In this document: piece by piece, positions 34,718 through 45,858 of the stretch
Numbering within the stretch: position 1 is the stretch's first letter
Layout of the letters: each line of letters begins with the position of its first letter
Assembly (NCBI RefSeq): GCF_003265705.1
Contig: NW_020312902.1
Coordinates: 14,095,903-14,159,902 of the forward strand
Length of the DNA stretch: 64,000 nt
Direction of reading: 5' to 3'
From: Callorhinus ursinus
Lineage: Eukaryota > Chordata > Mammalia > Carnivora > Otariidae
Notes under the pieces: generated by a model
What the model saw: the letters and a program-made list of their open reading frames with translations, nothing else
The model's database searches: none
Told to the model about the DNA's origin: nothing
Position numbers and translations under genes: made by a program

Positions 34718-34885
34718 CCTGACGCTCTCTGGGGGTGGCCTCAGAGGCTGCAGTGGAGATCGCGGAAACTGGGCCCGAGTCTGAGGAAGGGTCTGTGCAC
34801 TTCCCCCAGCGTCTAAAAGGGCGCCACGTTATTTGTATCCGGAGCAGGGGCGGGGGCAGAAACCCAGTGCTCGGCGCGTCCTCCC

Positions 34886-34898
34886 GTCGCCTGGCAAC
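34886..34898. promoter_or_regulatory. RFX X-box (ciliary gene control site)
   Basis: GTCGCC-T-GGCAAC is two inverted RFX half-sites (GTYNCC and RGCAAC type) separated by one base, 169-181 bases upstream of the CFAP58 ATG. RFX factors, often with FOXJ1, switch on motile-cilium genes through such sites (established knowledge). The match to the canonical GTTGCC-N-GGCAAC arrangement differs at one base in the left half. Confidence 0.7.
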
Positions 34899-34902
34899 CG
34901 CC

Positions 34903-34916
34903 GCGCCCTCTGGGGA
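34903..34916. promoter_or_regulatory. CTCF-like core motif next to the X-box
   Basis: GCGCCCTCTGGGGA agrees at 12 of 14 positions with the reverse form of the CTCF core, in the same orientation as the one at 48573. It starts five bases after the X-box. Confidence 0.35.
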
Positions 34917-35244
34917 AGCTGGAGGAAGACCGAAAGGGTCGGAGCCTCTGGGGCGGGCGCTTGGGCAGTGTCCCTTAGAGGCATATGCAAATTTCCCTGA
35001 ATGGGGCGGGACCAAGGAGGCGAAGGGGCGGGGCCTCTGAGAGGCTTGGCGGAATCCCAAGGTGTGCAAGAGGAGCGGGGGAGAGAGGGAGGTGGGGCAG
35101 AGCCCGGAGGCCGCTAGGGCCCGCGGAGGACCAACGCTTAGATGGAAATGTGGATCAAAGGCTTCTAGAAGGACCGGCAGCCACCCTTTGCTCTCCGTGA
35201 CAAAGATTCGGTGGCGGGAACAAGAAATAATCGCAGTTCGACTC

Positions 35245-35365
35245 AATTCAACTCTAATGAAGCAGCTACTGTGTGCAAGACACGGAGGGGAAAGTAAGGT
35301 AGAGAAAACACAGACCCTGCTTTCAAAGGGTTTAGTCACCAGTGGTGAGAAAAATAGGGTGCAGC
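35245..35365 (-). repeat. L2 LINE 3' fragment upstream of CFAP58
   Basis: CAGCTACTGTGTGCAAGACA and ACCCTGCTTTCAAAGGGTTT fit reversed L2. It marks the outer limit of the promoter's single-copy DNA. Confidence 0.55.
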
Positions 35366-35599
35366 GCTCGAAGCACCCTAGGAAAACGGATGTGGAGCCA
35401 CATTGTGAAAAGCTACCTTTCATCTGGGGCTCCTTTCTCAAGACCGCTTCTTCTCCCTCTCCTCCACCATCCCCTTTAGGCTTCAGGTACAGAGAGTTGG
35501 TGTAAACAACTTGGTTCATGAAATGTGCAAGACCCCTCTCTTGTTTTATCTGTTCCCTTTACCCCATCCTTACTCCCATCTCTCCTCAGTCCCATAGCT

Positions 35600-37290
35600 A
35601 TTCAGGCTACTGTGCATGGATATGTATTTTTGAAAAGTGCACACACTTTTATTAGTGTATTTTTTAAATGTTTGATAATGATATTGGACTTAGGGATCAT
35701 CTTATTTTCTACTTTTTTTTTCACTCCATATTCTTTTTCCGGATCTGTCCTTTTGCTGTTGGTATTGCAATCCTAGTTCATCACTTCTGATTGCTGCATA
35801 GCATTCCATATTGGACATCCACACATGTGGCTTCCATTCCCCAAATGGACACCAAGGCTACCTCCACCTCTCCAATACCACGAACAATGCAGTGATAATC
35901 ATCCTTGCCCCTGGTCTTTTATGCACCTATGTGCAATTCCTAGGAAATATATGCCTAGGAATGAGACTGGTAAAGTTACAGGGGATGCACAGGGCCATTG
36001 CATTGGGTTATGCAATTTGTCCTGTACAAAGACATCCAGCCATGGGGCGTGTGAGGGCTAGCACACAGTCCCTACTCTTTCCTATGTCATGTGCCCTGCT
36101 GAAGGAAGATATGCCCTTTTCTTCCCACAAAAGCTCTATCAATTAATGAACTTAGAAGGTAACAACCATCCAGAGGGTATGCCTTTTTCAAATTCATCTG
36201 CCTAGTGGTGGAAACTATTCTCCAATGGCACAAAAGTGCCTAGTCACTCGGAAAAAGCCCTGGGCTTGCATCACCAAGTACTGCTGGATTGCACCCCAGA
36301 ATTACTGCCCTATACTATGCCCCACTGCATAGCCTTGTCCCCCACTCCCAGCCTTGCCAGCACGTGGTAGTTTGTTTATTCATAAACACTCACATAGTGT
36401 TTACTAAGTGCCAGATACTGTTCTAAGTGCCTTGCAAAACCTGACTCATCTAATTAGCCAATTTGATAAATTCTGTCAATTATCATGAAAGTTGTGTCAA
36501 CATATTTTTGTTTTACTTTGCATCTCTCTCACTACTAGTGAAATTGAACATTCTTCATACATCTATAAGCCACTTGGGGTCCCCTTCTGTGAAGTGTCTA
36601 TTTATAGCCTTTGTCTATTTTTCAATTGCTCTTTTTCTTTTTGATTTGATTTGCAAGAGGTCTTTATAAAGTCTGGACATTAATCTGCTTTCAAAGACTG
36701 GAAACTTTGCTTGTAATGTCCTTTGTAAGACAATAATCCTTCATTTTGTAGTCCTTCATCTTTTTTTTTTTATATACTCTTTCAGATGATTGAGCAAGTC
36801 TTTCTCAACTCCCCCCAAGATCATAAAGGTATTCTCTGTCATTTTCTTCCATTAGTTTCATAGTTTTATTTTTTAGCATTCAGTTCTTGAGTCCATTTGG
36901 AGTTCACTTTTGCATATGATGTGAGATAAGGATCCAATTTTTTTTTCTCAATAGAGTATGCCCATTTTCAACATCTTGGTTCCCACATATAGATGGGTCT
37001 GTTCTGACCTCTCTGGTTTGCTCCTGTGCCAGTACCACAAGGTTTTATTATGATGGTTTTGTAGCCAGTCATCATGATTAAAGGATTGATTGAAGTCCCC
37101 CACCCCTACTTCTGTCAAGACTGCACTGGCTTCTCGTGAACCTCCATCACCCCCTATAATTTTCAGGATGTTTTTCAAGTTCCTCATGAGAAACCTTAAT
37201 TGGAACATTACTGAATTTATGAATGAACTTGGGGAAAATTCACATTTGCACGATTATATCTCATTCATGAACAGAGACTGTATATCTGGA
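35600..37290 (-). mobile_element. Old L1 fragments
   Basis: Reversed L1 ORF2-like text: TGCATAGCATTCCATATTGG, CTAGGAATGAGACTGGTAAA, GGTCTTTATAAAGTCTGGAC and GTCCATTTGGAGTTCACTTT. A short MIR-like stretch interrupts it at about 36375-36460. No intact reading frame. Confidence 0.7.
36375..36460 (-). repeat. MIR-like fragment
   Basis: TAGTGTTTACTAAGTGCCAG followed by ATACTGTTCTAAGTGCC. Confidence 0.6.
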
Positions 37291-38215
37291 GGACAAACAT
37301 GACATAATATGGCTGAGGCATAATGTGCATGGAAGTGATGGGAGAGGTGGCAGATGAAGCTGGAGAAGCAGGCTGAACCAAACTGCAAGCAAAGCTAAGA
37401 GAAATGAGGTGAACCTAGGACAGGCAACACGACTCGGGCTGCTTTGTGTGTTTATAGGAGACCTGATCGTACACTGGGACTATCAGGTTGTGGGACCACC
37501 GTGATCCAGAGAGACTCCATAACATTCCTGAAGGTACATAACAACAGAGAAAGATTTAGAGGGCCCTGGCCACCTATATCTTGTACTGGAGTCCATTGTG
37601 GTGCTATATGTCTTCCCATTTCCCAAGAATCCCCTGAAGGGTTATTTTACAAGCAGATGGCCTGCCAAGGTGACAGAAATTCAATCCAGAAAACACTTTT
37701 TTAAAGCACTGGCTACAGTGTAGGTACAAGGCTGGCCACAGGAACCACGGAGCTGACTAAAACAGAGACACTGCCTTTTGCATTCACAGTCTGGCTTTGG
37801 GGGAAAGAGAGAAAGGAAAATCTGCAATTAATTCTAACACTATATGATGGTCTAGATGGTCTAGAACATGCCATGTCACCAGCGAGCACTATGGGTGCTC
37901 TGGCAACCTAGACACTGATACGTGAGAGCCGCACTTACAATATGGGGACAAAAAGACCAGAACAAAGGAATCAGGTATCCACAGGGGATGGAAAGGAACA
38001 TGACACGCTGAACTCACAGGGAAGAGCTGCAGGTGGACATCAACCTGGATGGCTGAATGGATGACAGGATGGGTGGTTGGACAAATTAATTTATGCTGAT
38101 GAAAGAAAGTGCTTCATTTCCAATTTTCCAGATTACTGAGGCCCCTGCTCCCCTTTGTTGTTGTAATAAAAAGGGGCACTAGGTGGCATCATACTACCAA
38201 AAGTCCTCACCTTTT
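37291..38215. other. Intergenic, nothing recognised
   Basis: Sequence between old L1 fragments and a young SINE, without open frames or motifs I can support. Confidence 0.45.
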
Positions 38216-38440
38216 AAAGTCTCAAGGAGAGTGGCGCCTGGGTGGCTCAGTCGTTAAGTGTCTGCCTTTGGCTCAGGTCATGATCCCAGAGTCCTCGAAT
38301 CGAGCCCCGCATCTGGCTCCCTGCTCCGCGGGAAGCCTGCTTTTCCCTCTCCCACTCCCTCTGCTTGTGTTCCTTCTCTCATTTCTCTGTCAAATAAACA
38401 AATAAATAAATAAATAAATAAAAATAAAGTCTCAAGGAGA
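38216..38440 (+). mobile_element. Young carnivore SINE, exact 15-bp target duplication
   Basis: AAAGTCTCAAGGAGA is exact at 38216-38230 and 38426-38440. The tail carries seven or more AAAT units. Intergenic. Confidence 0.95.
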
Positions 38441-38504
38441 AACAGCCCACCAAGATTGAGTCGGCCCCTAATTTTAGACTAGAGTGTTTCTATCAATTTC
38501 ATTT

Positions 38505-38640
38505 CTCATTACATCCACTTTATTTATTGAGCATCTACTATATGGCCAGCCTATGCTGCATACTGTGGAGAATATAAAAGGAGCTGAAGAAAGGATCTCG
38601 TCCTACCGGAGCATAAGGAGGAGCAAAACATGTATGGCAC
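38505..38640 (-). repeat. L2 LINE 3' fragment
   Basis: TTTATTTATTGAGCATCTAC and TATATGGCCAGCCTATGCTG fit reversed L2. Confidence 0.6.
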
Positions 38641-38739
38641 CCCTCCCCCACACAAAAAAAATTTTAAACCAGTTCAAGGCCAGATGCAGTAAGCACTGAA
38701 ATGAGGATACCGGAATATAATATCAAGGGTAATCTGGCC

Positions 38740-39125
38740 CCTTTGACTCTCTGGTGCCTTCTCCCACAGCTCACTTCTTACCCCAATGGCTTCTTTCAAT
38801 TCCTTGTGTATGTCATATTCTTTCCCACTGCTTGGAGTTCACAGAGGCTCATCTTTCTGTCCGGTATACTCAAGCCTCCCTCTTCCCCACCTGGCTGACT
38901 CCCATTCACCCTTCCTTCAGACCTCCCTTTCTCAGGGAGATCTTTTCTGACCAGCCCTCAACACCAGATTACCTTTATAAGTATCATGTTTTCTACTTCT
39001 TGGACCCTCCCACAACGGTAATTAATCATGTATTCACAGAAATGGTTGCTTAATATCCATCTTCTCTACTGGACTATCAAACAACAAGAAGACAAAGATC
39101 ATTTATGTCTTGTTCAGCCCTATCT
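38740..39125 (+). repeat. L2 LINE 3' end
   Basis: CAGACCTCCCTTTCTCAGGG, GATCTTTTCTGACCAGCCC and later TTATGTCTTGTTCAGCCCTA follow forward L2. Confidence 0.65.
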
Positions 39126-39132
39126 CCGTTAG

Positions 39133-39517
39133 TATTACAGGCTGAACTATGTCCCCCCAAAATTCGTATGTTGAAGCCCTAACCCTCACTTACCTCAGAA
39201 TGTGACTATATTTGGAGATGGGGCCTTTAAAGAGGTGATTGAGTAAAAATAAGGCCATTAGGTGGGCCAAAAACAATCTCAATTGTGTCCTTATAAAAAG
39301 AGGAAATTTGGACCACAAAGAGACACCAGGGATTCATGTACACAGAGGAAAAGATATAGTGAGAAGGCCATCTGCAAGCCATGCAGAGAAACCAGACCCA
39401 CTGACACCTTGATCTTGGTCTCCTAGCCTCCAGAACTGTGAGCAAATAAATTTCTTGTTGTTTAAGCCACCCAGTCAGTGTTACTTTATTATGGCAGCCC
39501 AGCAAACTAATATAAAT
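39133..39517 (+). mobile_element. MaLR-type solo LTR, well preserved
   Basis: GGCTGAACTATGTCCCCCCA at the start and AGCCTCCAGAACTGTGAGC, TTTAAGCCACCCAGTCAG and AGCAAACTAATATA at the end mark an ERVL-MaLR LTR. No internal viral sequence. Confidence 0.75.
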
Positions 39518-39559
39518 GACCATCACTCCTCTCAGTTTATAACTATTAAGTGAATGTCT

Positions 39560-39760
39560 ATTGAATGAATTCTAAAACAAGGAAAAACAGTGAAGGATGG
39601 CATATTAGGAAAAGCTACATGGTAGACATAGTTCTTGAACTTGACCTTAAATGATACAGATGGATTAGAGATATGGAAGAAAATAGAAGGAATCCCAAGT
39701 ATGGGAAGGAGCATTGGGCAGATAACAAGACAAGAATGCAAAAATCCTGCTACAGGGAGG
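39560..39760 (-). repeat. L2-like remnant
   Basis: TCTTGAACTTGACCTTAAAT and GGAAGGAGCATTGGGCAGAT resemble reversed L2. Confidence 0.45.
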
Positions 39761-41589
39761 GTGGGGTCCCTCTCAGGGGCCAGTGGACACCAATGTTGAT
39801 AAGAGGGTGTGGGTGATGCAGAGAAGTGGCTGCAAACGCAAAGACCAGGGACAGCCAAGGACACACCCATTCGCTCTGCCACATAACTTGAATAAATGAT
39901 CATGAACTGTAATACCTCTGCAAAGCTCTTTGTTTAAACCTGGATAGTGCCTCCCACGGTATCTTCCCAGGATCTCTAAGCTATGCGTTGTGACTGATTA
40001 ATAAGGACCACATTATATACATAGCGCTCACCTCCTCCGTAGCACCTAGCGAGGATATAAAGTGAAACTCCAGAAAAGCAGAAACACTGAGATGTGGTCC
40101 TACATGGAAATTCCCAGCCTGCAATGCAAAGCAACTGTGTCCTAAAGGAAACCTACTCCTCTAAGGGATCAGAGAGGTCCTGGAGGCAATTTAGGGGAGA
40201 GTCCTCACAGCCCACAACCCCCTTTTCTAAGACTAGTAACTCCCACCAGGAAGTATGTTCCTCCCAGAAGCTAAAATGTTGTAGATGGCCCTATCCGACT
40301 CCCTGGGGCCACAGCTGAAAGCATCGGGATGGAGACCGGACCCACATGAGGTCGATTCCATTATTTTCCTGGGGATCTATAATTGGGGTCAAGAGTTGCA
40401 AGCCACTCATTGCTGGGGCCTGGAACTGAGCATGTGAAGCCCAGGAGAGGCATAGAAAGGTAGGCTGTGTAGAGGGAAGAATAACGCAAACGAACATGGA
40501 GGAGAATCCACTGGCCCAAGAGAAGAAGAGAGAGTCGGGGAAGGGGGCCTCCTTGGTGGTCGATGCCTCTTCAGAGCCTGGTAACAATCCTCAGAAGGCC
40601 CGGCAACACCTACACTCTTGAGTTCTGCCAGATACGACCTCCTAACAAATTCACCTCATTTCTCTAAGCTAGTTAGTTTCCATTGCTTATACCCCCCGAA
40701 AACCCAAAAGCCCTGACCAACACGAATGCTGTTTATGCAGGCATTCTAGTGATGTTGCTTTAATTGAGTATCCGTGAAATCTAAGAACTGTATTTGGGGC
40801 CCCAGACAAGAGGGTAGAAACTGCTCCAGTCATCATATCTAACATTTCTCCTCCGGGCTGTTGAGAAGATTAAAAGCCCACGTGTTGACAAAAATTGTTA
40901 GCATTTATCAGCCGACCCCCTGCTCACCTTGGATGACAGAACAGAGTCCCAGCTAGCCGGTGCTCTCCAAAACTGCGTGGGCCATATTTTATTCCTTTTA
41001 TCTGCTCCTTTTCCAGCCTGCTGCAGACCTAACTCCACAGAACATTTGTTGAGCATTTGACAGCCATTCCCAAAGGGTCTCCATACAAACTCCCCTCTTG
41101 ATACCAGAGGAGGTGACAAAGATCAGGCAGATTTATCAGGAAGATTGAAAGATTGGCCATGGGGTAGGAGCCGTGGGCGATCTGCCACTGCAGGCGATCA
41201 TTTTTACCAGAAGGGGATGATAGCGTTACAACCATGCTGTCATCCAACCTGCCTTGCATTTTCTTGGCTGAACAGCAACTACGCTTCTCCCAGTCAGATT
41301 ACTGTGGGGTCTCTGGTTCATTCAGTTGGTGCTCTTGCCAGAGAGGCCAGGCCAAGATGGCACTTGGATGCCTTCCGAGAGCCAGCGAGGACTTTCGCAA
41401 ACGAACTGGCTAACCAGATTAGTTAAAAAGACTGAGGAGCTCCACACAACCTGTTCCCACTACAAATGAATAATTAAATTGAAGAAATAAATGAGTGAAT
41501 AAATAATTTTTCAAAAAAGTCCAAGCACAAATCCCTTTGATGATGGGCCAATGCTCTTATATCGCTATTCTCTGAAAACACCTCTAGAC
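39761..41589. other. Intergenic, mostly unique sequence
   Basis: About 1.8 kb without a clear repeat, in the middle between the two promoters. No gene seen; if a distal enhancer exists between the promoters, this is one of the few single-copy places for it. Confidence 0.4.
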
Positions 41590-41880
41590 TTTACATATGC
41601 CGGTCCATTTTCAGGAACATCCTACGTCTCCTTCTTTGTCCAGCTAGCCTTTTTAAAACTCAGCACAGTGTCACCTCCTCCAGGAAGTCTTCCCTAGTTG
41701 CTCCTCTGTGTTGCTAGAAAACCTCAGTGTCACTGTCAATACACAATATTGTAATCGTGTGTTTATTTCTGTCTTTCCCACCAGACTAGAAGGACCAGTT
41801 TTTTCTTTAAATATATCTATGGTGCTGACCCAGAAGTCAAAATAGAAAGTTTGATGAAGGAAGGAAAAACACAATTTGCT
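41590..41880 (+). repeat. L2 LINE 3' remnant
   Basis: CACCTCCTCCAGGAAGTCTT, CCCTAGTTGCTCC and TTTCCCACCAGACTAGAAGG follow forward L2. Confidence 0.65.
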
Positions 41881-42464
41881 TATACACTCAGGGACACAGC
41901 AGTTACTTTTAGGAGTGCCTAGTGACTAAGGGAAGTTAAAAGCCATTGGAACACAAACATTTGAGATCCTAAGGTAGTTAACCAAAATCATCTCCAGGTA
42001 CACACCCAGGTCCCCCCAGCAGAAGTATTAAGGATTATAGTAAAATCCATTTATCTCCTTTCTTTCCCTATCCTTGATACAAGGGCCAAAGTTTGAACCA
42101 AATCATTTTTCTTACCCACAGGGCCAGAGGCACAGTAGGTACTCAATGGAAGTTGACCACTCGTTTTTCATAGCAGAAGATAAGCATCTATAAAATGAAA
42201 CTATTTGTTATGTTAAAGGGATAAACTCTCCTTTCTACCCTGTGAGTAGGTTTCTTTCTTTCCTATCTCTGCTGCCAGATCTACTGAATAATTTCAGCAG
42301 CAGAACATGACTGCTGAGCATCTCCTGTGAACAGGTGTTCTCAGAGGCAACAATGGGAGGGAGACAAAAAGCCTCGAGCCCCTCCTCCCACCCCCCAAGG
42401 AGCTTGAAACCCAGTTGAAGCTAAGCGGGACCATTCAAACCTCCAGGACAGCAGAGACCAGTCT

Positions 42465-42710
42465 AAATTGACATTGTATTTTTAGACTCTGGCACCAGAG
42501 TCTGCCAACTTTTTCTGTAAAGGACCAGAGTAAGAAATACTGCGGGCTTCATAGGCCACATGGTCTCTGTGCTCAATTCTGCTAGTATAGTGCGGAGGCA
42601 GCCACAGACAGTACAGAAATGAATGGGCATGGCTTTGATCCAGTAAACTTTATTTACCGAAATAGGTGGCACTCCGGAGTTGGCCTGCCAGCCATCGTTT
42701 GCCAACTCCT
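42465..42710. mobile_element. hAT-like DNA transposon remnant
   Basis: GCCAACTTTTTCTGTAAAGG, CATAGGCCACATGGTCTCTG and AAACTTTATTTACCGAAAT, ending GTTTGCCAACTCCTG, form a familiar mammalian element with inverted ends. Family name uncertain. Intergenic. Confidence 0.6.
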
Positions 42711-42711
42711 G

Positions 42712-42800
42712 ATTTAGCACAATGTCCGGCATGTAGTAGGTGCTCAAATATTTACTGAGTTAATGAATGGGTGAATGAATGAGTAAGTGAATGAGTAAAG
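42712..42800 (+). repeat. L2 LINE 3' terminus
   Basis: GGCATGTAGTAGGTGCTCAA followed by ATATTTACTGAGTTAATGAA and TGAA-type repeats is the exact L2 terminus. Confidence 0.7.
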
Positions 42801-42837
42801 GCAGGTTTTTTTCTTAGGATTACAGCATGGTGATTTT

Positions 42838-43054
42838 AAAGTCCCAGTGTAGGGTGCCTGGGTGGCTCGGGTGAGCGTCTGCCTTCGGCTCAGATCATGA
42901 TCCCAGAGTTCTAGGATCGAGCCCCACATCAGGCTCCCTGCTCAGTAGGGAGTCTGCTTCTCCCTCTTCCTCTACTTTCCCCCTGCTCATGCGTGCTTTC
43001 TCTCTCTCTCTCTCAAATAAATAAAATCTTTAAAAAAAAAAAAGTCACAGTGTA
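42838..43054 (+). mobile_element. Carnivore SINE with short deletion in the head
   Basis: Target copies AAAGTCCCAGTGTA (42838) and AAAGTCACAGTGTA (43041). The tRNA-like head is missing several bases around CTCGGGTGAGCGTC compared with its relatives. Confidence 0.94.
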
Positions 43055-43215
43055 CCATCTTTAGACATTAACTACAGGGAGAGCAATGCATACCTATGCA
43101 CCGGAAACAAATTTGATAGAAATTATCTGACAGTTGGAAATTTGACATGTATAAACCACTAACAGCTTTCATAACAGAAATGTGAGCTAGAAGAGTGGTT
43201 TAAAGAAGCATTTTG

Positions 43216-43325
43216 GGGGGCGCCTGCCTGGCTTAGTCAGTGGAGCACGTGACTCTTGATCTTGGGGTTGTGAATTCGAGTCCCACAGTGGTGTAGATGG
43301 AGTTTATTAAAGAATAAAAATCTTT
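43216..43325 (+). mobile_element. Older carnivore SINE, host of a nested inverted SINE
   Basis: GGGGCGCCTGCCTGGCTTAG head, then GTGAATTCGAGTCCCAC, close to a tRNA B box. It lacks the CT-rich middle and its A-rich tail is interrupted by the minus-strand SINE that follows. Confidence 0.88.
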
Positions 43326-43454
43326 TTTTTTTTCAAGTAGGCTCCATGCCCAGCGTGGAGCCCAGTGCAGGGCTTGAACTCATGACCCTGAGATCAAGAC
43401 CTGAGCTGAGATCAAGAGTCGGATGCTTAACTGACTGAGCCACCCAGGCATGCC
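43326..43454 (-). mobile_element. Carnivore SINE nested in the preceding SINE's tail
   Basis: Reverse copy ending GACTGAGCCACCCAGGCATG. Exact target duplication AAGAATAAAAATCTTT at 43310-43325 and 43455-43470. The two SINEs are inverted and could pair as a hairpin in RNA. Confidence 0.92.
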
Positions 43455-43805
43455 AAGAATAAAAATCTTTAAAAAAATTAAAAAATAAAAAAAATTTTTT
43501 TTCTCCTACTCTGGATCATGACTCATAGTAAGTTATGGCCTGCATTTTTATTTTCAAAAAAGGATAAGAGATGGGTAGAGAAAGAAGAGGGAATATATCA
43601 GAGTATCTCATGTGTAGTAAGCATAAGGATTATTTTTATGGAATCTGTCTTTCAATTATAACACACTTTTGTGTGTGAGTATATTGGGTTCTGAGGTAGA
43701 GTGTATTTTCCAAAAATATTTGAAAAACATTTTAACATTGTAATCTCATTCTTGGGGAAATTCGGTGTAGTTGTACACTTGAAGGGGTTTCACTTTGAAC
43801 AGAAA

Positions 43806-44030
43806 GATATAGCATAGTAGTTCAGGTCAAGATTCTGGAGCCACAGTGCCTGGTTCCAATCCTGGCTCTGCCACTTATTAGCTGTGTGACCTCAAGCAAG
43901 TTACTGAGCCTCTCTGAGCCTCATTTTCGCCATCTGTTCCATGGGAATGCTAACGATACCTTCTGTGTGGGGTTATTACGAGAATTAAATGAGTTGTTAT
44001 GTATAACGTGCTTAAAGCAGTAGTATAACC
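43806..44030 (+). repeat. MIR SINE, well preserved
   Basis: ATAGCATAGTAGTTCAGGTC, CCAATCCTGGCTCTGCCACT, CTGTGTGACCTCAAGCAAG and ATTAAATGAGTTGTTATG. Nearly full length. Confidence 0.9.
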
Positions 44031-44647
44031 ACATGGTATAAGTTTTACCTGCTATGCTGTCACTAACAACAATGTGACCTTGAATATGTGATCTAGTTTC
44101 TCTGGGCTTCACTTTTGTTGGTAAATAATCTCTAACCCGCTGGTTCCAAAATCCCTAGAAGAGGGAGGAATTCCCAGCACAGACCTTGAGGAAAGAAATA
44201 GCCAAATGTAAATCATCCATCCTGTTCAACTGACACATCTGAGGTCTCAGCAAAGCAGCCAGTTCCAGTGAAATGCTCTGTAAGCCAACTTGTTATCGCC
44301 TCTTGAAACTGCGCACAAAGGTGATGTCATGATGGCAAGAGATCGATCAAATCAAGGAAAATGCTCTTTTTTTCCCATCCATCACTCTGTTCATGACTAG
44401 CATTGGCTTCCTGTGTCTCCCATTGTCATGTATTTTATTCCACGTACTGGGATAATCACAGCTGGGGGTGAACAGGAAATCTGTCCCCCTGTTTGTTTGG
44501 GTTTATTTTTTTAATATTCTTGACTCTGAAGTACAGTGTGAGGCTGCTCTACATTTGGTTCGGTGTCGGTCACTAGTCACCTTTCACTGTGGAATTTGAA
44601 GTGACATCTAGCACCTGAGATTATGAAAAGAATTCCATTTACCTTCA

Positions 44648-44649
<2 letters not shown>

Positions 44650-44688
<39 letters not shown>
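44650..44688 (+). repeat. CA microsatellite
   Basis: About nineteen uninterrupted CA units, the longest pure dinucleotide run in the window. Intergenic. Confidence 0.95.
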
Positions 44689-44692
<4 letters not shown>

Positions 44693-44840
44693 AACAAGCC
44701 AACAGAAAAAATGAGTAAAGTTATAACTATCTACGAATGAATAAAAAATAAAAATGGCCAATAATCATGTTCCATTCAGCCTCACTTGTAATTAAAGAAG
44801 TACACAACAACACATTGAGATGTCTTTTTTTACCTATAAG

Positions 44841-45106
44841 AGAAGCACACTAGAAGAACCCAGGCAGCTCAATCAGTTAAGCATCTGACTCTTGATTTGG
44901 GCTCAGGGCTGTGAGATCGAGCCCCACATCAGGCTCCAAGCTCAGCATGGAGTCTGCTTGAGAGTCTTTCCCTCTCCCTCTGCTCCCCCTGCTCACGTGC
45001 TCTCTCTCAAATAAATAAGTAAATAAAATCTTTAAAAAAGAGAGAGAGAAGTTTATTTCAAAAAAAAAAAAGAAGAAGAAAAAGAAAAACAAAAGAAGCA
45101 CCCTAG
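44841..45106 (+). mobile_element. Carnivore SINE, older, long composite tail
   Basis: Head CCCAGGCAGCTCAATCAG with tRNA-like GTGAGATCGAGCCCCAC. Target copies AGAAGCACACTAG (44841) and AGAAGCACCCTAG (45094). The tail is unusually long: GA repeats, then a second A-run and AAG repeats. Confidence 0.9.
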
Positions 45107-45660
45107 TTGAAGTTAAGTAATAGACAGGGCTGGAAAGGATGTGGGGAAACAATCATTCTCATACTTTATCAATGAGAGCCTAAATCGGTGAAAACAGCTG
45201 TGGAGGATGCTTTTGCAACATGTACATCACCTTTGCCCTGACCCCAAACTATCAAAGCATTCATCTATATACAGACTTGTCATTTGAGAAAAATAAACCC
45301 CCTATTTGTTTAAGTCTCTTGTAGTCTCAAACACATACAAAATTATAGCCAGGTATTCTATTACTTGTAACCAATCACATTCCAAACTGACAAGTTAAAA
45401 AAAAAAAAAAGAGGTGAAAGAAGACATCCTTATCATCCTTATCTTGCACTAACTTGAACATGACATTTCTAGTATTTCCTCATTAAAAGCATGATACTAG
45501 TTTTGGGACCAAACTTCACCCTTTATTTTTATCATGCTACAGAAGTATTTAATTATATTTTGATATACTGCTGGAATTCAGTATTAATATTTTAATTAGG
45601 ATTTCTGAAAGAGTATTTATAAATGAGATTAATATGTCATTTCTCTTTATTCTTCCCTTT

Positions 45661-45858
45661 TATTAAGATTTTATTTATCCATCTAACTATCTATGTATTT
45701 ATCTATGAGAAAGAGAGAGTGGGAGAGGGAGGCAGAGAAGCAGACCCCCTGCCCAGCAGGGAGCCCAACCTGGGGCTCCATCTCAGGACCCTGAGATCAT
45801 GACCTGAACCAAAACCAAGAATCAGACACTTAACCGACTGAGCCACCCGGGTGCCCCT
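45661..45858 (-). mobile_element. Carnivore SINE
   Basis: Reverse copy: AAGATTTTATTTATCC tail, GA-rich middle, ending GAGCCACCCGGGTGCCCC. Flanking CTTCCCTTTT and CTTCCCCTTTT suggest a diverged target site. Confidence 0.94.

Larger units (their letters stand above)
34740..35110. promoter_or_regulatory. CFAP58 GC-rich promoter, probably bidirectional
   Basis: A GC- and CpG-rich patch begins about 25 bases upstream of the CFAP58 ATG and fades by about 35.1 kb. It holds GC boxes (GGGGCGGG at 35003-35010 and GGGGCGGGG at 35025-35033), an octamer ATGCAAAT at 34985-34992, an RFX-type X-box at 34886-34898 and a CTCF-like core at 34903-34916. No TATA box is obvious on the minus strand. In human a divergent non-coding transcript (CFAP58-DT) starts from the matching promoter; a plus-strand transcript here is inferred, not seen. 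Confidence 0.8.

Noticed and set aside
34521..35519. 332-codon open frame on the minus strand over the CFAP58 promoter
   Set aside because: It is the longest open frame but out of frame with the CFAP58 ATG, runs through an L2 relic and a GC-rich promoter with few stops, and resembles no protein family.
43216..43300. Possible tRNA gene at a SINE head with a good B box
   Set aside because: The sequence cannot form a full cloverleaf and continues into a typical carnivore SINE body.
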